Part shown: one piece after another, positions 37,285 to 48,379 of the stretch
How positions within the stretch are numbered: position 1 is the stretch's first letter
How the letters are laid out: every line of letters begins with the position of its first letter
Origin: Epiperipatus broadwayi
Lineage: Eukaryota; Onychophora; Udeonychophora; Euonychophora; Peripatidae
DNA: 64,000 bases
Assembly: GCA_028023455.1 (NCBI GenBank)
Contig: JAQFVV010012395.1
Coordinates: 7,070,001 to 7,134,000, forward strand
Direction: 5' to 3'
Notes under the pieces: model-generated
The model's input: only the letters and a program-made list of their open reading frames with translations
What the model was told of the DNA's origin: nothing
Databases searched by the model: none
Made by a program: the position numbers and the translations under genes

Positions 37285-38003
37285 TCATAGATCTCCTAAC
37301 ACTTGAAACCTATTTGTAAGTTCTAATTTAAATTCATTAGAATGTTTCTGAAGATTAGGAATATCAACTGTAAATATTGTTTTTCTTAATAATTTTTGTC
37401 TCTCTAGTTTTACAATAACACGTAACTTACACCTTACTAATCGATGATCACTTCCTGTGTTAAATTTATTAAGAACATTACAATCTTGAAATATGTATTT
37501 TCTGTTAGTCAAAATATAATCCAATTCTGCTGTACCTTCATTTGGATGCTTCCATGTCCATTTCCTTTTAACATTTTTCTCAAAAAATGAATTCATAATA
37601 TAAAGTTTTTCTTTTTCTGCAAACTCCACAAGTCTATGTCCTCTCTCATTTCTATTACTATAACCAAAATTACCTACAGCAATTTCATCTTTCATTTGTC
37701 TACCAATTCTAGCATTAAAGTCTCCCATAACAATTTTAAAATGTTGTTTACTCTGATCAAAAGCCTTTTGTACATCCATATAAAAATCTTCTACTACTTC
37801 ATCACTATGAGAACTTGTTGGGGCATAAACCTGAATTATCTGCATTTGGAATCTGCTATTAAGTTGTATAACTAATCTTGCCACTCTATCCGATACACCA
37901 TCAATCTCCACAATATTGTTCTTCCACTTTTTATTTATAATGAATCCTACTCCACTTGTATTTCCAATATGTGTGCCTTTATAATAAAGTATATGTCCAC
38001 TTT
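37285..38003 (-). pseudogene. RTE endonuclease fragment (AP-like)
   Basis: An open frame of 208 codons from the Met at 37911, extending upstream without Met to about 38003 by homology. It is the LINE's apurinic/apyrimidinic-type endonuclease, which in this clade nicks the target DNA for first-strand priming. Catalytic motifs are present: MGDFNARIG at residues 62-70, LDYILT near 130-135 and SDHRLVR at 154-160. The N-terminal Asn/Glu catalytic region is lost by 5' truncation. The frame stops after LGDL, and the next frame resumes 8 bp downstream, so a frameshift separates it from the RT. Confidence 0.88.
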
Positions 38004-38238
38004 ACTCATTTAGTAGGTTATTTATTCTAAATATAGCTTCAGGCCACATTCATATTAGTTGGTATTATAATGCTATATTTTTGAAAAAAAAAAAGTATTT
38101 CTAGTCAAAATAAGTTATTAATAATTTAAATTTCTTGATATCTAATAAATATAGTGAAATATGAAAAATATTAAGAATAAACATGAATCGCATAACTTCA
38201 AAATCGCATTAAAATAATCCGCATAAAACGAGACCCAG

Positions 38239-39652
38239 GCATATATCAGTTTCATGCCTAACCGTATTGATGCTTTGATAACAAATTGCTGAAATATTTA
38301 TTAGCTTATATTTGAGAGCCATGTTAGCAAAATTTATATATGTAATTTGAATTAACTAAGCTATAGTATCTGGTAAATATTGTAAGGGTCTGTTGATATA
38401 ATTTTGAAAATATGTTTTGACTATTTTAATTAACTAACTTAGTTTGTAAATAATTGTTACTTATCCTACTATTAAAATTCTTATTAACTTTTTATTAGTT
38501 TCCCAATTCTTATTTAGTTAAGTTTTTTATAAATTGATAAAACTGTCTGGTGCCCTTTATAAACAATGATTAATTTTCCATGAGCTACCCCCCTCCACCA
38601 GATGTAGCAAATGAGCACAGTCTGAATGACTTGTAAATGGAAAAAATCTGCACAAGAGGAATGAGAGCAGATAATAGTAGAACTGGACAGTATTGGAAAA
38701 GTCATTAGCAGCAAACAGCATAAATGAAGGTGATGACCATAATGCAGCAGAATGGACAATGTAAATAAAGTATGTGGAAAGATTTATTCTAATAAGTGTA
38801 ATGAAGAATAAAGTCAAAGTAGCTAGAATCTATTGTATATATGGGGGGGGGGGATCATAAAGGTGGCAACCAAAGTCCATGAAGATGTAATCAGTACAGT
38901 AGTGTTGTTTTTTAAGAAAATTAAGTTATTTCAGATCCTATTATCAAAGCATATTTTACAACAAATGATAGATTATAAGAAAAGACATTCATGATTACAA
39001 TACATTTCTTCATATTATAATCAAGGAGTGTGTCTTCAGTGGTAAGATGGTAAATGCTTAATAGGTCAATTATTATAGAGGCTGATTGACAGCAAGCTGG
39101 ACAATAGGTATTAAGTTAGCCTACACTTTGGCTATTAAAAAGATCTTTTATAGTGAACAATATTAGACCAAGGTCACAGACAACAAAAATGTGATAAATA
39201 AAATGACAGAAAATAATATAACAAAACAGGTTAATCAATGGTCTGTAACTATCATTTGGATATGTTAAAGGAATTTCCATCATTCATCTCCTACCCCATT
39301 TTAATTACTCTAAGACCCAAATGTACTGAACTCAGACAAGATATCCAAATAGATCAACTTATGTTGTTGTTAGGTAAATTAAAAAACAATGTAAGCATAG
39401 AAATGAATGTTGTTTTCCTTGTGGTATCATAAGTCATATGGCTTGTGTTTGTTCCAAAAAAATCTGGTCAACTTGCTGATTATCAGTTTATTGAATATAA
39501 AGATAAATAAAAATGTATATCAAAAACAAAGTGTGCAAGGAAATCATGCTCAAATTTGGGACGTAGCAATTTGTAATCAAAGTTTTACTATTATAAAAAT
39601 AAGAGCTACTTTGAAAATTTAATAGTTGATATCTAAGTAATCCCCCTCCTCC
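38239..39652. other. No recognisable gene
   Basis: Short frames only. A G11 run lies near 38844-38854. Confidence 0.5.
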
Positions 39653-39724
39653 ACCACAAAGAATTAAACAATAATATGGTTAATAAATACCACAAAGAAT
39701 TAAACAATAATATGGTTAATAAAT
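39653..39724. repeat. Perfect tandem duplication, 36-bp unit
   Basis: The unit ACCACAAAGAATTAAACAAT followed by AATATGGTTAATAAAT occurs twice without change. Confidence 0.93.
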
Positions 39725-40039
39725 ATAGCAAAGTAATCGTCATAGACCAGTAGAACATTTCTACTTATTTACTATATGTAATACCACAACTACTTAATTT
39801 TTTAATTAAGCATAATATTTTCTAAAAATTTTTTATATTTAATTTGATGAAAAATTTTACAAAAAACAACATATGGTATATATATTTTAAACCACAATTT
39901 ATTTGCTAAATATAACTTTATATAAATACCTGGAATACCCATAAATTAATTCAATCAAAATAATTAATTGATTCAAGCTCTATTTGAACTAAATTAATTA
40001 ATTTATGAACACCATTCTTTATGCTTACACAAGCTCTTT

Positions 40040-40480
40040 ACACAGAGGATAAACTGTCCATAAGTAGCACTACTCAGTGCAATCCAGAGTAATCAATGGA
40101 TGCAAGAAGGTTTGTGCATAAAATTCCTGTCTAGTGCATACTCATCCAATATCTCCAGACTAGTTTCTAGCCTGTGGCATTCATCAGTGAGGAGCTTTGG
40201 ATCTGGGAGCACTGCACCTAGATCTTAGGATCTAATGCAATGCTCCTGCAGCCACCTTTTATTTCTACTTAACTACATTATATCCTAAAATCTAGGTGCA
40301 GTGCTCTCAGATTCAAAGCTCCTCACTGAAAAAAGCCACAAGCTAGAAATTAGTCTGGGGATATTGGATGAGTAGGCAGTAGATAGGGATTTTATGCACA
40401 AACCTTCTGGCATCCATTGATTACTCTGGCTTGCCCTGAGTGTCACTACTGTATGGAGAGTTTAACCTCTGTGTAATTTA
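40040..40480. repeat. GATCACC fold-back family, inverted pair
   Basis: The left unit (minus) and right unit (plus) are joined by a shared centre, GCAGCCACCTTTTATTTCTA then CTTAACTACATTA. Mirror-image sequences include ACTCATCCAATATCTCCAGA and its complement, and the outer ends TACACAGAGG / CCTCTGTGTA. The hammerhead-like CTGAYGA block is decayed in both arms (CTGATGAATGCCAC; CTGAAAAAAGCCAC). No coding content. Confidence 0.85.
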
Positions 40481-40699
40481 TGGATACCCCATGCTTTTAT
40501 TTAGTTATATATAACAAACAAAACTGTAGTTTAAGAATTTTTTTTTGTTTTTAGTGTATTTCTTATCAAATTAATTAAAAGTGTTTTTTTAAAAAAAATA
40601 TATTTCAATTTTTCAAAATCATTTATCATAAATAGGATAGATATTCACATTTTATTTTAAAACTGAGAATGTAAGAAATAACAGTATTTCCAGTATTTG

Positions 40700-40795
40700 A
40701 AGTTAAGCTTTGGTAGCCGAAAAGTCAACACAGCTGCCTTGCAGACAGTTGTGTGGGTTTGCTTCCCAGCCAATGCTTTGACATATGAAAAAAAA
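40700..40795 (+). mobile_element. tRNA-only retroposon
   Basis: Body 40707-40776: GCTTTGGTAGCCGAAAAGTC, anticodon arm GCTGCCTTGCAGACAGT, box B-like GGGTTTGCTTCC and acceptor end CCAATGC, followed by TTTGACATATG and A8. At ~70 nt it lacks the extra T-arm duplication of sister copies. No clear target-site duplication. Confidence 0.78.
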
Positions 40796-40899
40796 TCCAT
40801 ACATGTCAAAACTCATTTCTAAGATTATTGGGTTTATAAAGGTAGCAGTTTAAAAAGCATGTTTAAGATGACAATCAAGAGAAGTTAAGATTTCGTACA

Positions 40900-41640
40900 T
40901 CATTTTTTTAATTTTAATTAACTGTAAATACTTTTTAATGGAATAGGTATCAAATTAAAAGAAAGTACATATTTTAAAAAGTGTAAGAGCCATGTATTGT
41001 GCATTTTCAAAACATATCAAACCATTTTCAACATGGTTTAAAATATAACAACTTAAAATAATGCATTGTTATGTTGCTTCATTTTAATTTTTGAAATCCT
41101 TTTTTTGAAGCTATTCCTATGTAAATGTAAAAAAGTGTAAATATAAAAGATATACATTTGGTAAAAGTAAATTTGGAAGTTGACTACAAAATTTTTGTTT
41201 TTATTAAAGCAATGGCCTAATCATAGCAAGTTTTTAATAAATAGTTCAAAGGAAAATTAATATTTCATCCTTTATTTCATTTTTATTTCTATTTTAATTA
41301 ATTATAAATATCCTTAACATTTCTTTTTCAAATTAAGTGAAAGTGTTTGCTTAACAAATACTGTGCTGTTTATATTACATAAATCGAAGCCTAATTTGAA
41401 TGCAGTTTCAAATGCATCCCACCAATGCTTGATAATTCTCAAATATTGCATTTTTATATTGCATTCTTATCAAAACATAACATTTTTATAAAATTTGAAT
41501 AAAATCCATTTGATAGAAGTTAAAAATTGGCTACAAGATCTGATCCAAATAAACATAGGTCTTAAATTAAATAAAAGCATTTAAAAAAGCAAGGTTGCTT
41601 TTAACACCACTTTGTAGTAAAAGAATGTAAAGGAAGTATT
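40900..41640. repeat. Dispersed repeat shared with 49080-49350
   Basis: Segments such as GTCTTAAATTAAATAAAAGC, TTTAATTAACTGTAAAT and AAATTAAATAAAAG.. recur in the same order at 49080-49350. They are non-coding, and the arrangement suggests an old palindromic family with blurred ends. Confidence 0.5.
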
Positions 41641-41664
41641 CCACTGAGCAAAATGGCATACTTT

Positions 41665-41757
41665 TTTTCCTCGTATGTCAAATGTGTTGATCGGGAAGCG
41701 AACCCGGGCCAGCTGCTTGGAAGGCAGCTATGCTAACCACTAGGCCACCAGTGCTTG
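41665..41757 (-). mobile_element. tRNA-Gly(TCC)-type retroposon
   Basis: Minus-strand body 41754-41683: TGGCCTAGTGGTTAGCATAG, CTGCCTTCCAAGCAG (anticodon TCC) and CCCGGGTTCGCTTCCCG, then TTTGACATACGAGG and A-rich tail. The head GTCAAGCACTGG resembles the other copies. The acceptor strands (CACTGG / TCAACAC) do not pair fully, so it is not a working tRNA. No clear duplication found. Confidence 0.82.
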
Positions 41758-42804
41758 ACCATTCTAAAGAATTAACGTTTTTGTTACATCAGTTCATGGA
41801 GTGCCATTCTCTTACAGTTGTGGATGAAATAATCTAAAATTAAATTAGACATATCGATAGAACATATGGAACACACATTTCAAATTTTAACAGTTATTTA
41901 ATATGTGATTGCCTACAGAGTTAAACACAATTAGACATGTATTATTTGTTGAACACACACACAAATACAGTTACAATTTACCGTAAAATACATACAAATC
42001 TCTCCTAGTTTAAAAACTTATTAAAGCAAGATTTAGTCAATCTGTGTAAACATGCAGTCTTAGTTCGGTATTTTCAATCCTCAGAGTAATCGGGTTGTGA
42101 TAAGAACCGCTGATAAAAATAAGTTTTTTTAGAAACATTTAATGTTGAAATGTTAATTCCTCTAATTTGACTCCCTGAATTCTCCTTTGTGTATGAGTTC
42201 AAATCTCTCTGAAGTAATTTTTATATCAAATTATTGCATATTTTGCATTTCTAACAAGTTTCAATTTGAACTTTTTTCAGATCTTTTTAAATTAAGTTTT
42301 AATTAATTTCTAAATTCATAATCTAATTAATATTTTTTTTCTGAACTATACACCAACAATTTCTATACAATTTGTACTTAACTATTTTGTTTATATAAAT
42401 AGAAATTCTATTATAATATTTATGTATAAATATTTGCAATTTTAGTATTTAGCGTGATATATATTTACTATTTTAATACAAAGCAATTATTTGTGTCACG
42501 TGTATAAATATTGTGTAATATAAGCATGTATAAAGATTTTTTCATTATTCACAGAGCTTCCCCCCCCCCCCCAATACTTAATAATAATAAGCATAAATTG
42601 TTTAGAAACACATAAACAATTGTGAATAAACAGTTCTAAATTTATTAATATTTATCGATTGTAATATTAATAACATTTGTCAACATACATTAAATATTTA
42701 CATACAGGTTTTAAAATTGCAAGATTACATTCTGTAACATTCTAACATATGGATTTTTTTTACAGTACAGGCTTTTTCATACTTGCACTCCAATATGTAA
42801 TATA
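41758..42804. other. No recognisable gene
   Basis: AT-rich; a C13 tract lies at about 42560-42572. Confidence 0.5.
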
Positions 42805-43090
42805 TATGGGGGTTTGAATTCAGACTTTCACGTGACCCTCAACTATTTACGCTATCTCATACTGAACACACTTAATCACACCCTGTTGAAAAGATAAGTA
42901 ATCACCATATATGAATTTCGTGCTAAACCAGCACTTGTCAGTTGGTCCAGATTATCATCTCCACACATATATACAATCAATGCTCAGCTTATATTAAAAG
43001 ACAATCAATCTTGTATATTGGTGATTATTTATCTTTTCAACATGTGTCAGCAGTATGAGATAGCGTAGGTATTTGAGGTGTGTAACATTT
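42805..43090. repeat. Hammerhead-family inverted pair
   Basis: The left copy is on the minus strand. Its box B-like end (complement of GGGGGTTTGAATTCAGACTT) is at 42808, and its ribozyme region at 42901-42965 has stem II GTGCTGGTTTAGCAC and GAAA intact, but CTGATGA has become CTGACAA. The right copy, from about 43000, is on the plus strand and keeps only the 3' half (TATTGGTGATTATTTATC to GATAGCGTAGGTATTTGAGG). The arms meet at the ATATACAATCAATGCTCAGC block. Confidence 0.8.
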
Positions 43091-44187
43091 TAACAGTAAA
43101 TATAACAGATAATCTTATGATAAATAATATCCTACTCACAACGTTTTGAAATCCACTGGAATTTTAAAAAAAAAGAAATCTAATTTAAAATCAGCATTTT
43201 TTCAGCATCTGTTTTAAATAGATAGTAAAATAAGATATTGGTCTGGTGAAAGTCAATGTGATGATTATAAAGAAAATACGTTTAAAAGTTGACATAACAT
43301 TTCACTTCTTGTTATAGAAGTTATTATACTGACTGCCTCAAGTCTACTATTTATATCACGCTTTAAAATTGTTATTAACAAAAAAGAAAATGAGTAATAA
43401 TTTATGAAGTTGAAAAATAATCAGTATGGTTATTTGAATTAGTAAATGGTCTTAAGGAGTGTAGATACATGCATGCAAAAAAGGGTCATATAGGATTTGG
43501 CTATTTATTTTGACCTTTTATATTATTCGCTTTAAAGATATCTACATAAGCATAAATAACCAATGGAGATTAATAAAAATTCTAACCAAATATTCAAATG
43601 AAAGATGTCTGACACTGCTATCTGTGGATTGAATATTTATCTTTACATAATTGACTTTACAATAAAATAATAAAAAAACATCTGCTGTCAATACAAATAT
43701 TTAATATACTTCTAAAGAAATTACAAAATGTTTTGATTTGTTTATTTCAAATGAATAGAATTCTGATTTAATTATTTTCATTAGGATTAATTAAGATTAA
43801 CTTTTAAAAAGACCTGTCCACCTGTGGAAAAACATTACATGTGATCTCAGCATATACAATATTTTCTAGAATTAATTATTTATTCTACTCCAGCTTATGA
43901 AATCTCTCTGTTCAGTGCTGGCCTACCCATATTCCCAGATAGGTGTAAGGCTTTTGCCAATCAACCAGGTTCAAAATGTTTCATTTACTAAGATCTTGAC
44001 TTTGTGTGAGTTGTTTGGAATACACTCATGAGCCTTCTTCACTCATTTTTCATACTTTTTCATCACCAGTATATTTTATTAAAAAATTTATTCTTAATCA
44101 AATCTTTCTGCTTTTGATTAATTTTATTTAAAGCCATAAGTTCAAATAATAAATATTAGTACTTGTGGACTAACCCAGACACAAAGA
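43091..44187. other. No recognisable gene
   Basis: AT-rich; no supported frame or element boundary. Confidence 0.5.
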
Positions 44188-44403
44188 TTGATTATGGATA
44201 ATCATTTTCCCATAAATTTAAAAATAATTTGTTTTTCCTTACAACTTTTTATTAAAGTTTATAGGAAAATGAGAAAATGTGGAGAGAGAGAATTAAGTTT
44301 TAAAAATTTTTTAAAAAAGGCTTTAGATTTCCTACCTATAAGTGAAAGACAAAAATGTCATAAGCAATTAAATGTCATTTTAAAAAAAATATTAATAAAT
44401 TAA
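44188..44403 (+). CDS. Unidentified 71-codon frame, faintly BESS-like
   Basis: An open frame whose second half (KMRKCGERELSFKNFLKKAL, then DFLPISERQKCHKQLNVILKKI) has the spacing of hydrophobic and basic residues seen in BESS motifs of some arthropod DNA-binding and transposon-derived proteins. The match is by eye and weak. No partner domain (MADF or Myb) is visible upstream, and the surrounding sequence is AT-rich repeat DNA. It may be a degraded 3' exon, a transposon ORF end, or chance. Confidence 0.2.
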   Translation: MIMDNHFPINLKIICFSLQLFIKVYRKMRKCGERELSFKNFLKKALDFLPISERQKCHKQLNVILKKILIN

Positions 44404-45754
44404 TTATTAGACAGGATTACATATTTTTAAAAAATCTAATAATAAGTGTAATTTTAAAAATATATATATAATTATTGCATTAATGTAATATATATATATA
44501 TATATATATGAATTTTGTAATCCAGAATTATCTATAACCAACTTTGGTGTCCAGATTAATCCATGAGTACCTAAAACATTTTTAAAATAAATTATCAACT
44601 TTGCAAATAAGAAATAGCCACAATGTTATCATCATGAAAAATTTTATATTAGCTTTCAGACTAAAAAATGTTTTATTGAAAAAAAAAAATTCTTCATCAA
44701 TCTTAAATAATGAAAGTATTCTTTGAAAGATTAAAAATCAAATTTTTAATGAAAACAATAATAACAAATAACATTATTGACAATGGGTAGTTCATATCTA
44801 ATATCATATAAATAATTTAGAGATTAATTTTCTTTTAGAATTAATTATACTTAATCAAAGCTATATGTAAACATCACACACTTGTAAAAAATAAATATTT
44901 AATAATTTTATAAAACAAAATCCAGTAAATATAAATGAAAATATACTGTTTTTTGTTGTTGTTGTTGTTAATATTGTAGAAAAAAGAGACATATATTGAG
45001 CATATGCAGAAATATATATTTCTCTGAAGAAAATACTTTTCTCTCTTGAAATAACTTGATCTCTTTTCTTGAAATACCAAATTCTACAAACATTTAAACA
45101 ACTAAAATTTTAATAGTGGAAGTCATAAAAAACTTTAATTTTCAGTGAAAACTTTTATCATCAAAACAGACTCTGGCCAATAAACACATGTATTATAATT
45201 GCAGCAGGAATGTATAAAAAATTCTAATATCTAAAAATAACCCAACAGTGACCTGTGGATATGTTAGGGATTTAATAAGCAGTAATTTAGCATTTATTGA
45301 TTACTCTAAATTGTAAATGACAGAGCTAAATATGGAATATATAGTTTACCAGTGTAAAAATTTATTTTTACTCTTAATGCTGATTGCCAATCTTCCACAA
45401 TGCCAAGTTTTATCATCTTAATACGAATGATGATTTAGTAACATTTAAATTTAATCTTGAATATTCACATTTGAATAATTAACTATGTTCCACTAAACAA
45501 ATAAACATATATTCATATTTGGAAATAAAATTATAAAAAAAAACAATTAAAAATATCTTTAAATTAATAATCTTAACTTTTATAAACATCATATTTTATT
45601 TATTTTTAAACTTTAGTACTATGACTGTAATCAAATTGATGATCTTAAAAATAGTATCCAAACAACTTTAACTAAGTCTTGTTGCAATTGATTTTTAAAA
45701 AGATTACATTTAATTGCTAATTTGAGAGAAAAATTATATATAAAAAAAACAGTG
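44404..45754. other. No recognisable gene
   Basis: AT-rich, with (TA)n runs at about 44489-44509 and a (TTG)n run at about 44955-44968. Confidence 0.5.
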
Positions 45755-46325
45755 TTTAAAAATGCTTTAATTTTATTTGAGGATTAATATACTAAAAAGC
45801 AAAAAAATATTTTTTTTCCGGGACTAGACTTTTGGTATTTGATATAAATTTAAATATAAGTGCAGGCTAATATAAATTAATTAATTCAAGCAATAATATA
45901 TATATATGAAAAACAAAACAAGTTTTATATACGTAAAAACCTGCTATCGCTTGTATTAATGATCAATAGATGGAGCTTTACCAAGACCTCCAAACAAGCG
46001 TATTTGTTTACATAAACGTCACAGTCACTGATGAGAGCAAATCAGCTTGAAATCAGCTGATCTGAGGGTGGAGCAAAATGAGAGACAGTGAATATTGACT
46101 CTGACGTTTATGAAAACAAATACGCTTGTTTGGAGGTCTTGGTAAAGCTCCATCTATTGATCATATATATATATATATGTTTCCAAACTGTATTTCTTGA
46201 ATTAATTAATTTATGGATGTCACTTCACTTCTATTTAAGGTTATATCTAATCACCAAAGCTGTGATCCAAGAAAAAAAAATTTGTTAGTGCATTAATCTT
46301 CAAACTAAATAAAAGCATATTTGAA
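45755..46325. repeat. Palindromic repeat (AATTAATTAATTCAAG family) split by a MITE
   Basis: The left arm (about 45760-45905) and right arm (about 46175-46320) are diverged inverted copies: GCTTTAATTTTATTTGAGGA to TAAATTAATTAATTCAAG, against CTTGAATTAATTAATTTATG to AACTAAATAAAAGC. An undisturbed version of the same palindrome is at 48540-48850, which shows that 45960-46163 is an insertion between the arms. Confidence 0.75.
45960..46163. mobile_element. Young fold-back MITE, 62-bp near-perfect arms
   Basis: It begins TGATCAATAGATGGAGCTTT and ends with the exact complement. The inverted arms continue ACCAAGACCTCCAAACAAGC and GTATTTGTTT with one mismatch in the first 62 positions, then weaken. 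The centre is non-coding and less AT-rich than the flanks. The low arm divergence, compared with the palindrome that hosts it, indicates recent insertion or arm homogenisation. Confidence 0.88.
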
Positions 46326-46394
46326 AAAAAAATTTTTTTTTCAATGTTTGGATTAGTGTTTAGTATTTTAAATGTTTAGTAGAATTAGATTAAA

Positions 46395-46945
46395 CCACTA
46401 AACATCACATGATCACCATTTGTTATGCTTGCTCATAACTTTTATTAAAACAGGCAAAACTCTCCATACAATAGTGTCACTCAGTGCAAGCTAGGGTAAT
46501 CAATGGATGCCAGAAGGCTTGTGTATAAAATCTCTATCTAGTGCCTATTCATCCAATATCCCCAGACTAGTTTCTAGCTTGTGAATTTTGTCAAGAAGGA
46601 GCATTGGATCAGAGAGCACTGCACCTAGATCTTAGGATCTAATGCAACCCTCCAGCAGCAACCTTTTATCTCTACTTAACTACATTAGATCCTAAGATGT
46701 AGGTGCAGTGCTCTCAGATCCAAAGCTTCTCACTGACAAAAGCTACAAACTAGAAACTAGTCTGGGGATATTGAATGAGTAGGAATTAGATAGGGATTAT
46801 ATGCACAAGCCTTCTGGTATCCATTGATTATTCTGGCTTGCACTGAGTGGCACTATTGTATGGAGAGTTTTGCCTGTTTTAATAACAGTTATGAGTAAGC
46901 ATAAGAAATGGTGATCATGCTATGCTTATTAGTTTAATACCAATC
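46395..46945. repeat. GATCACC fold-back family, largest inverted pair
   Basis: The left unit begins CATCACATGATCACCATTTG and the right unit ends with its complement GGTGATCATGCTATG. Both pass through AACTCTCCATACAATAGTGT, AATCAATGGATGCCAGAAGG and ATCCAATATCCCCAGACTAG toward a centre at about 46660-46690 (CCTTTTATCTCTACTTAACT). Arms are about 260 bp. Confidence 0.9.
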
Positions 46946-46959
46946 CTGCCTAATAGGAT

Positions 46960-47345
46960 AGTGGTGGCTATGTTTATTTAAGAATCAAAATACCAAAATG
47001 TATGGGTACTGAATTGGGTTCAGACCTATATGACTATATAAGCGAATAATCTTGGATTGAAAATATTATTGTGTTTTCAATTTTAGACTCATAGTTTTAT
47101 AGTTAAGGAAAGACAAAAGATGACTTCTGGAAAGTTGCATTAGATCTTAAGATCTACGTGCAGTGCTCTCAGATCCAAAGCTTCTTACTGACTAAATCCA
47201 CAAGTTAGAAACTAGTCTGGGGATATTGGATGAGTAGACACTAGATAGGGATTTTATGCATAAGCCTTCTGGCATCCATTGATTACTCTGATTTGCCATG
47301 AGTGGCCCTACTGTATGGAGAGTTTTGCTTGTTTTAATAGATTTA
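46960..47345 (+). repeat. GATCACC fold-back family, extra plus-strand unit
   Basis: It continues directly from the inverted pair. It carries the distal segment AAAATGTATGGGTACTGAAT (complement at about 13880-13900), followed by AGATCTACGTGCAGTGCTCT and the common 3' end GTATGGAGAGTTTTGCTTG. The order gives the fullest single unit of the family, about 385 bp. Confidence 0.85.
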
Positions 47346-47499
47346 GATTAAAAATTATTTACAAGATTTGGCCAAGACAAACTGAAGGAAGAAATTAATT
47401 AAAATATATCTAACTATAACACCATTTAAATTAAGATGCACAATTTTTGTTTTTAGAAGACAGTGATTATAAAAAAGCAAATTTTATATAAATAATCCA

Positions 47500-47722
47500 G
47501 TTAGAATTTAAAATTGCATCTTTCATTTAATAAATAATATTTCTGTAGTGTAATCTTTTACTATACCATTCTCACACAAGGGGATTCTATCCATTTTAAA
47601 ACCTTGTGGACAAGTATAATTATAAACATACAACCAAAGACATGTGAAAAAGATGTATGATCCATAAATGACACATTTTATGTTGAACCAGCACTCATCT
47701 GTTGGACCAGATCACAATCACT
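47500..47722 (-). repeat. Hammerhead-family subfamily copy with adjoining repeat
   Basis: 47500-47650 matches the palindrome family at 48045 (CTTTTACTATACCATTCTCA; TATAATTATAAACATACAAC). At 47722-47660 on the minus strand lies GTGATCTGGTCCAACAGATG, then AGTGCTGGTTCAACATAAAATG. This corresponds to the hammerhead core with CTGATGA changed to CAGATGA and GAAA changed to AAAA, so it is not expected to cleave. Confidence 0.65.
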
Positions 47723-47737
47723 TACACATATTTTTAT

Positions 47738-47742
47738 CATTG

Positions 47743-47788
<46 letters not shown>

Positions 47789-47835
47789 TATATATATATA
47801 ATATATAATATAATATATATATTATATATATATAG
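47738..47835. repeat. (TA)n microsatellite, ~95 bp
   Basis: Nearly pure TA with a few interruptions; can form cruciform structures. Confidence 0.95.
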
Positions 47836-47879
47836 CCAATAACTACAGATTAATTGATGAGTTAAACTTATTCCACAAA

Positions 47880-47985
47880 GGCAACACTCTCCATACAATA
47901 GTGCCACTCAGTGCAAGCCAGAGTAATCAAAAGATGCTTTTGTGAAAACAGCGTGTGTAAGCATAAAGAAGGGTGATTATGTGAT
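47880..47985 (-). repeat. GATCACC fold-back family, truncated unit
   Basis: Starts CACTCTCCATACAATAGTGC and runs to GAGTAATCAA, then jumps to the outer end (GCATAAAGAAGGGTGATTAT). This is a deletion derivative that keeps both ends. Confidence 0.75.
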
Positions 47986-48044
47986 GTTAAACTTATTACT
48001 TCACAACGTTGACACACCATTTAATGGAAGTATATTAGTAGTTT

Positions 48045-48285
48045 TTATTAATCATTCATTAAGCTAGAGATTACCCACTTAATGAATAATATTTTTGTAA
48101 TATAATTTTTCACTATACCACATTTTTGGTCATATCTTTATGATTATAAACATTCACAACTTGTTAAAAGTTTGATAGAAACCAGTCCCTACCTTGTATG
48201 AGAGTGGTATAGTGAAAAATTACAGCATAAAAATATATTTTATTAAGTGGATAATCTCTAGTCTAATGAATGACTAATAATAATT
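48045..48285. repeat. Palindromic repeat (AATTTTTCACTATACCAC family)
   Basis: The left arm ATTCATTAAGCTAGAGATTA through AATTTTTCACTATACCAC is mirrored by GTGGTATAGTGAAAAATT through AATCTCTAGTCTAATGAAT. Arms are about 75 bp with an 85-bp centre. Partial copies lie at 47500-47650 and 48910-49090. Confidence 0.82.
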
Positions 48286-48379
48286 ATTAGCATACTTTCA
48301 TTAATTTGTTTGTGCCAAAGTTGTGAGGGCAGTAAGTTTGAACCTTATTAATTAAAATATAGTAATTGGCTATCTATAT

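Larger units (their letters stand above)
35322..38004 (-). mobile_element. RTE-clade LINE copy 1, 5'-truncated, best preserved
   Basis: Minus-strand LINE running from the endonuclease (38004) to the 3' end (35322), which terminates in GGTTGATGATGATGG, a short repeat tail typical of the clade. Comparison with copy 2 shows the 5' truncation at about 38004, within the first third of the endonuclease. Coding sequence is intact apart from two frameshifts, near 37280 and 36040. It lies inside the pogo/Tigger-like shell. The three coding pieces are listed separately. Confidence 0.9.
34521..38238. mobile_element. pogo/Tigger-like TIR shell containing nested LINEs
   Basis: CTGGTCTCGTTTTATGTGG at 34521 and the complement of CTGGGTCTCGTTTTATGCGG at 38238 form ~19-bp terminal inverted repeats. 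Inside both ends lie several TCGCAT/CCGCAT copies (for example AATCGCATTAAA), a subterminal-repeat pattern seen in pogo/Tigger-like elements. The flanks are TA-rich, so a TA duplication is plausible but not provable. Without its inserts the shell would be only a few hundred bases. No transposase is present. Confidence 0.65.

Noticed and set aside
40900-41640. Precise boundaries for this dispersed repeat
   Set aside because: Similarity to 49080-49350 is patchy and the ends cannot be set by eye.
44188-44403. Naming a BESS-domain host gene
   Set aside because: Resemblance is faint, only one short segment matches, and no companion domain or exon structure is visible.
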